This document shows positions 24,861 through 32,202 of a stretch of DNA of 44,301 bases, one piece after another; within the stretch, counting starts at the first letter, position 1, and every line of letters starts with the position of its first letter. The stretch is from Acidobacteriota bacterium (GTDB lineage Bacteria; Acidobacteriota; Blastocatellia; Pyrinomonadales; Pyrinomonadaceae): positions 1 to 44,301 of the forward strand of contig JAEZIT010000059.1 in NCBI GenBank assembly GCA_023436495.1, read 5' to 3'. The notes below the pieces were generated by a model. It was not told the origin of the DNA, made no database searches, and saw only the letters and a program-made list of their open reading frames with translations. Both the position numbers and the translations under genes were made by a program.

Positions 24861-25707
24861 AAGAGGTTTACCGACAAGTGTGCAAATGCGGCACGATTTT
24901 CATTACGTCGAAGAGCTCTCGCGAGCCAATCGAACCGTCGGCAAGATATTGCCGATCGATCAGATAGAGCCGAACCCGGAACAGCCGCGAACCGAATTCG
25001 GCGACCTTTCTGAACTCACAGCCTCGATTCGCGAAAAAGGTGTGCTCGAACCTCTTCTGGTACAGCCGAAGGGAACCGGGAAGTGGATGATCATCGCCGG
25101 CGAACGCCGCTGGCGGGCTTCGAACCTTGCCGGCCTGACGGAGGTTCCATGTATCGAGTTGGATATCGATGACCACGGCGTCGCCGAGATCGCACTGATC
25201 GAGAACCTTCAGCGAAAGGACCTGACGATCTGGGAAGAGGCCGACGGCCTCGCATCGCTTCGCGAGCGTTTCGGCTATACGCACGACGACATCGCCAAAA
25301 AGATCAGCAAAAGCCGGACGACCGTTACCGAATTGATGTCGATCGCGGGCCTGCCGCAGGATATCAGAAAACGCTGCCTCGTCGCCGGGATCTCTTCAAA
25401 GGCCGCTTTGCTTGAAGTGTCGCGGCAATTTGACGAGGCCGCAATGCACCAGCACCTCGATGTTCTCGCCGGAAATGGTGGAAAGCCGGCAGCGGCACGC
25501 ACGCCTAAAGCCAAGGCGGATAAGCGCTTAAGCTCTTCAACCGAGCCATCCGGACAGACCGGCGGCAGCGGCGTTTACAATTATTCAGGAAGCGGGTTTT
25601 CGATCGAGCTCCGTTTCGAGGATCCGTCTGCGAACACCCGAAACGGAGTGCTTAAGGCTTTAAAGGAAGCGTTTGACGCCGTAAAGAACGGCGAGGACGA
25701 TAACTAG
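24853..25707 (+). CDS. parB: ParB/Spo0J-type partition protein
   Basis: A 284-aa protein. The N-terminal ParB nuclease-like/CTPase domain has EPNPEQPRTEF near residues 38-48, the GERRWRAS box near 83-90 and ALIENLQRKDLTIWEEA near 115-131. A central helix-turn-helix follows (HDDIAKKISKSRTTVTELM, about 144-162), then a low-complexity linker and a C-terminal dimerisation part rich in charged helix. It loads on parS sites and spreads along DNA. Start is GTG. Its stop overlaps the convergent hemerythrin gene by 3 bases at CTAG. The canonical 16-bp parS is not seen nearby, but related sequences lie at 26291-26379. Confidence 0.92.
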   Translation: MSKRGLPTSVQMRHDFHYVEELSRANRTVGKILPIDQIEPNPEQPRTEFGDLSELTASIREKGVLEPLLVQPKGTGKWMIIAGERRWRASNLAGLTEVPCIELDIDDHGVAEIALIENLQRKDLTIWEEADGLASLRERFGYTHDDIAKKISKSRTTVTELMSIAGLPQDIRKRCLVAGISSKAALLEVSRQFDEAAMHQHLDVLAGNGGKPAAARTPKAKADKRLSSSTEPSGQTGGSGVYNYSGSGFSIELRFEDPSANTRNGVLKALKEAFDAVKNGEDDN

Positions 25708-26186
25708 GCCGCCGTGGCCATTTCGGGCCCGCGCCTCAGCCGCGCAGCCATTTCCGCACGTTCGGCTTCATCCGTGACCCCGTCCAATGCCGGGTAAAGA
25801 ATACCGCTTTCACGCAGGTCGTGATGGCTGCAAAGCCGCTTGTAAAACGATTCGCGATCCAGCAGTTTGATCAGCGTCGGCTCCGGATTCGGGTCCGACA
25901 TTAGCTCCGCGGTCGTCTGTTTGAAGAGCAAAATATGCTGCCGCATCTTTTCATGCTCGTCCAGGAACAGCTTGACCCCGCCGCCTCGTTCTATTTCCGC
26001 ACGTTCCTCATATACCGGCATCAGAATTTCTTCTTCGTCCAGCATGTGGGCAAATAGGTCCGCTTCGTATCGCTTAAGGATCTCAAGCGCCTCTTCGAAC
26101 TTGAAATGCAGCAGCGCATATTGATGCTCGGCGAACAGCTCATCCAAAACTGTATGAAATGCAAGAAGGTCGGAAAACGATCTCAT
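25704..26186 (-). CDS. Hemerythrin HHE domain protein
   Basis: A 160-aa helical protein with the metal-ligand pattern of hemerythrin-like domains: His21 in LFAEHQYALLH, His47 and Glu51 in FAHMLDEEEILMP, His78 in FLDEHEKMRQH, and His122 with Glu126 in SHHDLRESGILYPAL. Such proteins bind a di-iron centre and act in oxygen or nitric-oxide sensing, storage or iron-cluster repair. Which of these applies is not visible. It is convergent with parB, sharing a CTAG at the stops. The 222 bases upstream contain the two 26-bp repeats described separately, which may control it. Confidence 0.85.
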   Translation of the reverse strand: MRSFSDLLAFHTVLDELFAEHQYALLHFKFEEALEILKRYEADLFAHMLDEEEILMPVYEERAEIERGGGVKLFLDEHEKMRQHILLFKQTTAELMSDPNPEPTLIKLLDRESFYKRLCSHHDLRESGILYPALDGVTDEAERAEMAARLRRGPEMATAA

Positions 26187-26290
26187 AAGACAATTATGCA
26201 GCAGCTCGTGAAGAATTTGAAAACGCCCCTGGCGGCAGACACGAAAACTGGCCGATGGAAGCGTTCAAGCAGAACATTAGATGTTGCGAT

Positions 26291-26379
26291 TTCGACAGTT
26301 CATGTTTAACATGAACCCCAATTTAGTTCAGGCATCACTTTAAATGTAGCCGCTTCGACAGCTTATGTTTTACGCGAAC
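26291..26379. repeat. Two 26-bp imperfect direct repeats, each containing a parS-like core
   Basis: TTCGACAG starts both copies, at 26291-26316 and 26354-26379, 63 bases apart. In copy 1, GTTCATGTT and AACATGAAC flank a single T (26298-26316), a perfect palindrome with 9-base arms. The cores TGTTTAACATGAAC (26303) and TGTTTTACGCGAAC (26366) match 12 and 11 of 16 positions of the general parS sequence TGTTTCACGTGAAACA when the next two bases are included. They lie between the hemerythrin gene and the permease, 0.6 kb beyond parB. They may be operators for the hemerythrin gene instead. Confidence 0.5.
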
Positions 26380-26408
26380 TTTAAATTTACCGGAAATCTG
26401 GCGACTAC

Positions 26409-27695
26409 TTAAAGACTTGGCCTGCCAGCTCTCAACGCGTGGAACAGAGCCCGCAGAACGAAGCCCGCCGCAAGCATACCCAAACCTGTGAGAATGACAT
26501 TCAAAGGCAGCGACGCCGCAAGCACTATACACGCGGCCAGCCCCAGGACCGCGATCCATTTTGGATAGAGCTTGTTTTCCGGCGCCAGCCGGAGTGCTGC
26601 AATGTTTGCGATGCCGTAGTACAGCAGGATCGTAAACGCGGCCGCGGCGACCACAAATTGCAGCGTTCCGAAGATACCGAGCAGGATGATCACGCCTCCG
26701 CTTAGCAAAATGCCGGCATCCGGAACGCCGTATCGGCTGCTTGTGTGTTCCAGTGGCCGCGGAAGGTCTCCGCGTCTTGCCATCGCAAACATCATCCGGC
26801 TGATCCCGACGATCTGGCTGAGCAGCACGCCAAGCATCGCGGTCGTCGCACCGACGCCGACCACCCACGAAACACCCGGAAGCGAAATCGTCCCGGCGGC
26901 GCTCTGCAGCGGTGACGAACTCTCCGAAAGCAAGCCGGCACCCACACTCCCCACCGCCGTCAACGCAACGGCCGTGTACAATCCGACCGACACCAGTATG
27001 GTGATCACCACCGCCCGCGGGATCGTCTTTTCAGGCTCGCTGACCTCTTCGCCAAGTGTCGCGATCCTGGCGTAGCCCGTGTAAGCAAAAAACAGGATCG
27101 CGGCCGCTTCTGCTATCGACGCTAAACCGTTAGGAGCAAATGGCTTTAGGTTTTCAATATTAAAGGAGGGAATTCCGGCGGCGATAAAATATACGAGTGA
27201 AAGGATCGTCACCGACACTATCAAAGTATTGAGCCGGCCCGCCTTCTTTATCCCGAACAGGTTGGCGGCAGTCAGGATCGCGGCCGCCGACACAGCAGCT
27301 ATCCGCGGCGAAACTTGGGGAAACAACTGCGAAAAATAAGCTCCGAAACCCAGGGCGACCGTCCCGCCGGCCGCAAGTTTGCTGACAAGAAACATCCAGC
27401 CCGCGCTGAACCCGAAAGCCGGATTCAGCAAACGGTAGCCATATTCATAGGTGCCGCCAGATTGCGGATAGGTCGCGGCAAGCTCTGCCGAGCTCAGTGC
27501 GTTGCATGTCGCCGCGACACCCGCGATCAGAAGTGCGACCACGAACGCCGGACCCGCGATGCCCGCAGCTACGCCTGTTACAACAAAGATCCCGGCGCCG
27601 ATTATCGCCCCGAGGCCGATGCCGACCGCATCAACCAAATGAAGGTCGCGGCGCAGCCCGGCCGCATTATTATTTGACGAAGTTCCGTTTTTCAT
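26409..27695 (-). CDS. APC-superfamily amino acid permease
   Basis: A 428-aa membrane protein with about twelve hydrophobic segments. The first contains GIGLGAIIGAGIFVVTG near residues 25-41, the substrate-binding unwound helix of the APC fold. SSAELAATYPQSGGTYEYGY near 67-86 is the next family hallmark, and a conserved FFAYTGYARIATLGEEV stretch lies near 202-218. It would import an amino acid or polyamine with protons; the substrate cannot be assigned. It is transcribed alone toward hemerythrin. The 150 bases upstream show no recognised regulatory element. Confidence 0.9.
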   Translation of the reverse strand: MKNGTSSNNNAAGLRRDLHLVDAVGIGLGAIIGAGIFVVTGVAAGIAGPAFVVALLIAGVAATCNALSSAELAATYPQSGGTYEYGYRLLNPAFGFSAGWMFLVSKLAAGGTVALGFGAYFSQLFPQVSPRIAAVSAAAILTAANLFGIKKAGRLNTLIVSVTILSLVYFIAAGIPSFNIENLKPFAPNGLASIAEAAAILFFAYTGYARIATLGEEVSEPEKTIPRAVVITILVSVGLYTAVALTAVGSVGAGLLSESSSPLQSAAGTISLPGVSWVVGVGATTAMLGVLLSQIVGISRMMFAMARRGDLPRPLEHTSSRYGVPDAGILLSGGVIILLGIFGTLQFVVAAAAFTILLYYGIANIAALRLAPENKLYPKWIAVLGLAACIVLAASLPLNVILTGLGMLAAGFVLRALFHALRAGRPSL

Positions 27696-28019
27696 CCAGA
27701 GGCCGCATCCCGCGAGTTTTTGGTGAGCATCGCATCAACGGACAGCCGGCCCGCACCCACGATCCAGAAAGACCGAACCGAATGGCCGCCGCAGGTGCGT
27801 CCGTCAACATTGATCGTCGGATAAATGTCATAACGTCTCACTAGATCTAAATCGTAGCACCTTCACATAGAAGGTCAACATTTTCGTGAAAGACGCAGAG
27901 CATTTAAGCAGGGCTCCGAAATCGCTGCGGCCATCCGCCCATGACTCCGGTCCTGGGTGCTTAAACGGCATGGCAGCCGAAGTCTGGGATCACCGGCGGC
28001 ATATATTACATAATCTTTA

Positions 28020-28031
28020 TTATCAGACGCA
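28020..28031 (+). repeat. 12-mer TTATCAGACGCA, copy 1
   Basis: Exact copy, intergenic, preceded by A. First of six copies in the same orientation between 28.0 and 37.9 kb. Confidence 0.8.
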
Positions 28032-28080
28032 ATGGGTATATTTCACTTCCGGGATAGATCATCTTAATAACACCCATCGC

Positions 28081-28125
28081 TCCGATTTCTCCGACTACTC
28101 CGACTACCCCGATTTCACCGATGAT
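28081..28125 (+). repeat. 9-base tandem repeat, five units
   Basis: Five adjoining 9-mers: TCCGATTTC, TCCGACTAC, TCCGACTAC, CCCGATTTC, ACCGATGAT. The period is exact and the CCGA core is kept in all units. It lies in the non-coding stretch upstream of metK. Confidence 0.75.
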
Positions 28126-28379
28126 CCGCTTGTTCCGCATACTCTCCCGCCTTCCGCGATGTGCCCCTGGTGCGAATCAAGAGCCGCGCACTTCAATAAT
28201 TAACGAATTCCCTTATTTGAATCCGCGATCGCGCCGCTATCGGGGGTGCTTATGTTCATCAATCGGCCAGCAGGATGTCACTAATCGACGCTCGGCTTAC
28301 CATCAATTTGACCGCAAAACGCCGCTTATAACCCGAATCCAAGTCCGCACATCGGTCCGAGCCGGACCAGACCGCGTTT

Positions 28380-28413
28380 ATTTCACTTATTTTCCGTGCT
28401 TTCCAAGTGAAAT
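28380..28413. promoter_or_regulatory. Inverted repeat just upstream of the metK -35 box, possible operator
   Basis: ATTTCACTT at 28380-28388 is mirrored by AAGTGAAAT at 28405-28413 with a 16-base spacer. The right arm ends 5 bases before the -35 box. A third copy of the half-site lies at 28040-28048. The arrangement suits a dimeric regulator near the metK promoter; a hairpin in RNA is unlikely because it lies upstream of the predicted start of transcription. Confidence 0.55.
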
Positions 28414-28418
28414 TCGCT

Positions 28419-28447
28419 TTGACACATCATTGATTACACGATAAGAT
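28419..28447 (+). promoter_or_regulatory. Predicted sigma-70 promoter of metK
   Basis: TTGACA at 28419-28424, a 17-base spacer and TAAGAT at 28442-28447. The leader to the start codon would be about 55 bases, too short for a large riboswitch. Confidence 0.65.
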
Positions 28448-28509
28448 TACCCTTTTGTAAACATTCAAAAAAGTGGAAACTACATTATTCTAAAAGGAGT
28501 TACAAAGCA

Positions 28510-29664
28510 TTGAGTAACGGAAATTTTTTGTTTACGTCCGAATCGGTCACCGAAGGCCACCCGGACAAAATTGCTGACCAGATCTCAGACGCTGTCCTCG
28601 ACGCCATCCTCGAACAGGATGCAACGGGACGTGTCGCCTGCGAAACCCTTGTCACCACGGGTTTAGCGGTCATTGCCGGTGAAATCACAACGACTGCATC
28701 GATCAACTACAAACAGATCGTCCGCGATACGATCCATGAGATCGGATATAACGATGCAAGCTACGGCTACGACGCCAACACGTGTTCGGTCGTGGATGCC
28801 GTCGGCACGCAATCGCCCGATATTGCCCAGGGCGTAGATACAGGCGGGGCCGGTGATCAGGGCCTTATGTTCGGATTCGCGTGTAACGAAACCCCTGAGT
28901 TGATGCCCCTGCCGATCCAGCTTGCGCACAATCTGACCAAGAAATTATCGGACATCCGCCGCAGCGGCGAGCTCTCATACCTCCGTCCCGACGGCAAGTC
29001 CCAGGTAACCGTAGAATACCGCGACAACCGGCCGTTCCGTGTCGAAGCTGTCGTTATTTCGACCCAGCATTCCGAGGACGTAACAACCGAACAGCTCCGC
29101 GACGATATTCTCGAAAAGGTAATCAAATCAACAGTTCCGGCCGAACTCCTTGACGAAAACACCAAGTTCCACATCAATCCGACGGGCCGTTTCGTGATCG
29201 GCGGGCCGATGGGCGACGCCGGCGTCACTGGCCGAAAGATCATCGTCGACACCTACGGCGGGTATGCCCCGCACGGCGGCGGAGCGTTCTCCGGTAAAGA
29301 CCCGACGAAGGTCGACCGTTCTGCCGCGTATATGGCACGCTACATCGCCAAAAACATTGTCGCGGCAGGACTTGCAGACAAATGCACGGTCCAGCTCGCC
29401 TATGCGATCGGTGTTGCCGAACCGGTTTCGGTATATGTCGACACGCACGGTACCGGAAAGGTCGACGAGGACAAGCTTTCGGATGCGGTCCGCAAGAATT
29501 TCGAATTGACCCCGAAAGGCATCATTGAAATGCTCGACCTTCGCAAGCCTATCTTCAAGGAAACCGCACGATTCGGGCACTTTGGACGCGACAATTTCTC
29601 TTGGGAAAAAACCGATAAGGCCGATGCCCTGCTCGGCGCTTTAAGCAACGGAGCGGCTGTATAG
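28510..29664 (+). CDS. metK: S-adenosylmethionine synthetase
   Basis: A 384-aa protein of normal length. FTSESVTEGHPDKIADQISD near residues 7-26 binds ATP and metal, GAGDQGLMFGFAC near 111-123 is the hexapeptide-type signature, and GGGAFSGKDPTKVDRSAAY near 256-274 is the second signature. It makes SAM from methionine and ATP in the cytosol. The start is TTG, with AAGGAG ending 10 bases upstream at 28499. It has its own promoter, and ahcY follows, so the pair makes the methyl donor and removes its by-product. Confidence 0.95.
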   Translation: MSNGNFLFTSESVTEGHPDKIADQISDAVLDAILEQDATGRVACETLVTTGLAVIAGEITTTASINYKQIVRDTIHEIGYNDASYGYDANTCSVVDAVGTQSPDIAQGVDTGGAGDQGLMFGFACNETPELMPLPIQLAHNLTKKLSDIRRSGELSYLRPDGKSQVTVEYRDNRPFRVEAVVISTQHSEDVTTEQLRDDILEKVIKSTVPAELLDENTKFHINPTGRFVIGGPMGDAGVTGRKIIVDTYGGYAPHGGGAFSGKDPTKVDRSAAYMARYIAKNIVAAGLADKCTVQLAYAIGVAEPVSVYVDTHGTGKVDEDKLSDAVRKNFELTPKGIIEMLDLRKPIFKETARFGHFGRDNFSWEKTDKADALLGALSNGAAV

Positions 29665-29745
29665 ATCGTTGTGAGTGGTTCGTTGTTCCCCGTTAAGGAT
29701 TTGAATAACGAACCATGCTTTTACAACGATCAACCTACAACGAAC
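29665..29745 (+). promoter_or_regulatory. Nested, switchable-looking hairpin between metK and ahcY
   Basis: ATCGTTGT (29665-29672) pairs with ACAACGAT (29723-29730), and within it GGTTCGTT (29677-29684) pairs with AACGAACC (29707-29714), giving 16 base pairs in two blocks. A third strand, ACAACGAAC at 29737-29745, can instead pair with GTTCGTTGT at 29678-29686, excluding the inner stem. It fills the 94-base gap just before ahcY. I do not recognise it as the known SAH riboswitch. Confidence 0.6.
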
Positions 29746-29758
29746 TACATAAAAACCT

Positions 29759-31039
29759 ATGGCAACCGAACAATTATCAATTCAATACGATATTAAAGAT
29801 ATTAATCTCGCTCCGCAGGGCAAGCAGCGCATCGAATGGGCGGACCGTGAAATGCCCGTGCTGAGGCTGATCCGCGAGCGTTTTGAGGCCGAAAAGCCAC
29901 TCGAGGGGGTCAAGCTCGTGGCTTGCGCGCATATCACGACCGAGACGGCCAACCTCGCTCGCACGCTGCAGGCAGGCGGAGCTGATGCGTTGCTGATCGC
30001 ATCGAACCCGCTGTCGACACAGGACGACGTCGCGGCTTCGCTTGTTGCCGACTGGGGAATCCCTGTCATGGCATTAAAGGGTGAATCCACAGAGACTTAC
30101 GTTCGCCACGTTAAAGCTGCACTTGATACGAATCCAAACATGATCATCGACGACGGATCTGATGTCGTGGCCACGATGATCAAGGAAAAGCCCGAGCTTA
30201 TCCCGAATCTGATCGGCACGACCGAAGAAACCACCACCGGGATCGTCCGCCTGAAGGCGATGGTCAACGCCGGCGTGCTCACCTTCCCTTCGATCGCCGT
30301 AAATGATGCACAGACAAAGCATTTCTTCGATAATCGCTACGGAACGGGACAGTCGACGCTTGATGGCGTGATCCGTGCCACGAATATCCTGCTGGCCGGA
30401 AAGACTTTGGTCACAGTAGGTTACGGCTGGTGCGGCAAGGGTGTCGCGATGCGTGCCCGCGGCCTTGGGGCCAACGTGGTCGTTACCGAGGTCGATCCCA
30501 TCAAGGCGATCGAGGCCGTGATGGACGGGTTCCGGGTGCTGCCGATGAGCGAAGCCGCGAAGATCGGCGACTTCTTCGTTACTGTGACCGGCAACCGCCA
30601 TGTTATTGATAAGGAACACTTTGCGGCGATGAAAGACGGTGCTATCGTCTGCAACAGCGGCCACTTCGACCTGGAACTGAATCTGGACGCCCTGCGGGAG
30701 ATGTCGCAGCCGGCGATCACTCGCCGCCCGTTCGTTGAAGAGTACCGGTCCAAGGACGACAAGAAGAGCGTCATCGTGCTCGGCGAGGGCCGTTTGATCA
30801 ACCTGGCGGCGGCCGAAGGCCATCCGGCGTCGGTGATGGATATGTCCTTTGCTAACCAGGCTTTATCGGCGGAATACCTTGTCAAGAACAAGGGCAGCCT
30901 TGCCGCCGGCGTGCATGTTCTGCCGGCCGAGGTCGACCAGGAGATCGCGGGCCTGAAGCTCCGTGCTATGGGCGTTTCGATCGATTCTCTGACCCCGGAA
31001 ATGCTCGAGTACATGTCGAGCTGGGAGACCGGAACCTAA
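29759..31039 (+). CDS. ahcY: Adenosylhomocysteinase
   Basis: A 426-aa NAD-dependent hydrolase. ACAHITTETANLARTL near residues 50-65 belongs to the substrate domain. The NAD-binding Rossmann motif is GYGWCGKGVAMRARGLGA near 221-238 with VVTEVDP just after it. CNSGHFDLELN near 297-307 supplies active-site residues. It splits S-adenosylhomocysteine into adenosine and homocysteine, relieving inhibition of methyltransferases. The chain has the short form found in many bacteria, without the plant-type insert. No clear Shine-Dalgarno site precedes the ATG; the hairpin region described separately lies immediately upstream. Confidence 0.95.
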   Translation: MATEQLSIQYDIKDINLAPQGKQRIEWADREMPVLRLIRERFEAEKPLEGVKLVACAHITTETANLARTLQAGGADALLIASNPLSTQDDVAASLVADWGIPVMALKGESTETYVRHVKAALDTNPNMIIDDGSDVVATMIKEKPELIPNLIGTTEETTTGIVRLKAMVNAGVLTFPSIAVNDAQTKHFFDNRYGTGQSTLDGVIRATNILLAGKTLVTVGYGWCGKGVAMRARGLGANVVVTEVDPIKAIEAVMDGFRVLPMSEAAKIGDFFVTVTGNRHVIDKEHFAAMKDGAIVCNSGHFDLELNLDALREMSQPAITRRPFVEEYRSKDDKKSVIVLGEGRLINLAAAEGHPASVMDMSFANQALSAEYLVKNKGSLAAGVHVLPAEVDQEIAGLKLRAMGVSIDSLTPEMLEYMSSWETGT

Positions 31040-31063
31040 GCCAGGAAGCGAATTGACCTTTTG

Positions 31064-31099
31064 AAGTTCCCCTGCGGTTTTCCGTGGGGGAACTTTTTT
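31064..31099 (+). terminator. Rho-independent terminator of ahcY
   Basis: AAGTTCCCC at 31064-31072 pairs with GGGGAACTT at 31087-31095, and the right arm runs into six T residues. An inner CGG/CCG pairing tightens the loop. It begins 25 bases after the ahcY stop. Confidence 0.9.
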
Positions 31100-32202
31100 C
31101 ATTTGTGGGCACGGCTTCCCTCTCATAGCGGCGCGTCGACGGCCGGTTAATGACATACTATGTGCCGATTAGTGACATTTATCGTAGTTTTGCGGCGTAC
31201 GCGACCATAAAAATCACTAAAAATCGTAAATTTCATTAATATCGTAAAAATCGCTATAACGGTCCGGCGGTGATGCGTGGTTTGATATGAGCGTATGAAG
31301 ATCAAAGCAGCACGAACGTCACAGAGCCTTGCGAACAACCCTCATGCCAACCAGCCGCCCGGCCGTCAGCAGGCGGATCATGGCGCATCACCGCATAATT
31401 ACACTTCTATTGCGTTATCAGACGCACCTCTCGACCGGGGAGGTTAAGATGATCAGATGATGTCGGTGGACGCATGGAACCGGAAAGTCGTATTCGTAAC
31501 GGGCCACGCAGATTGCCGCGTGCGGATTCGCGAACTGGCTGGCCCGGGTCTTGGTTCCTCTTGGGCGCCAGCTTCAGCACGGCCGCAGAGTATGCGGACA
31601 GCGAGCTTCGTTCCCGTCGATTTACTGGTTATCGCGGAGGTGAGAGTGTTGTTCCAAATTGAATGGCCGCAACTGAGCTCTGGCCGCGCAAGATCCTCGA
31701 TTCCGGGCCGCGGCGTACCCGAGACTGCCCTGCTGATGCGGCGAGATCGTTTCCTTGCCGAATGCGGAATAGTCCTTTCTGCCTCTGACCGCTCCGAGTT
31801 GATAAGCCGAGTGTGTTGCGAATACGATCGATGGGAAGTCACTTGCTGCTTGTTCCCGCCCCATCAAATTTCTGTCAAGTTTCGGCAATACTGCAATATC
31901 GATCGGCAGGTGTTTGGAACGACGACATTTCCCTGTTCGCATCCGGGAAAACGAACTTTGGAAATTTGAGCAAAATAAGCAAAAGCGATCGGGAGACCGT
32001 GTGTATGAGAACGCATTAAAAATAGCGTCGGGATGTCGGAACGGCAAGGCGGGCGAATAGATAATATTCGCGTCGCTAGAGAAAGGCGTCGAAACTGCCG
32101 AGATCGATCTTGTGGTCCCGACTGTGCATATTCAAATATGCCGCCAGTTCGGATTTCAGCGTTACTTTTCTAACGGACTTCCCTGGACGGACGTGCGCAT
32201 TA
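31100..32202. other. 1.1-kb stretch without a supported gene
   Basis: The longest candidate frames (31457-31969 on +, 31622-32047 on -) have odd composition, no recognisable motif and no good start signals, so I do not call them. Visible features are an AT-rich tract with several AAAATCG/C repeats at about 31200-31260, one 12-mer copy at 31415, a 7-bp hairpin GCGAATA-GATAA-TATTCGC at 32053-32071 and a small hairpin GCATAT-TCAA-ATATGC at about 32127. It could hold a decayed gene or an RNA; I cannot tell. Confidence 0.55.
31415..31426 (+). repeat. 12-mer TTATCAGACGCA, copy 2
   Basis: Exact copy, intergenic. With flanks it reads TGCGTTATCAGACGCA, in which TGCGT and ACGCA form an inverted repeat. 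Confidence 0.8.

Larger units (their letters stand above)
27846..28379. other. Gene-poor stretch upstream of metK
   Basis: No ORF here has convincing protein character. A frame at 27886-28203 encodes SDFSDYSDY-type low complexity created by the 9-base tandem repeat. The stretch holds one 12-mer copy (28020), one ATTTCACTT half-site (28040-28048) and the tandem repeat (28081-28125). I see no match to the SAM riboswitch cores I know. Confidence 0.6.

Noticed and set aside
27886..28203. A 105-aa frame with a SDFSDYSDY repeat
   Set aside because: The repeat is explained by the 9-base tandem DNA array, and there is no RBS and no recognisable fold.
27846..28509. SAM riboswitch upstream of metK
   Set aside because: No conserved SAM-I or SAM-II core was seen, and a good promoter only about 55 bases before the start leaves no space for one.
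31457..31969. A 170-aa frame in the gap after ahcY
   Set aside because: Composition rich in Cys, Arg and Ser, a competing frame on the other strand and no motif make it likely to be chance.
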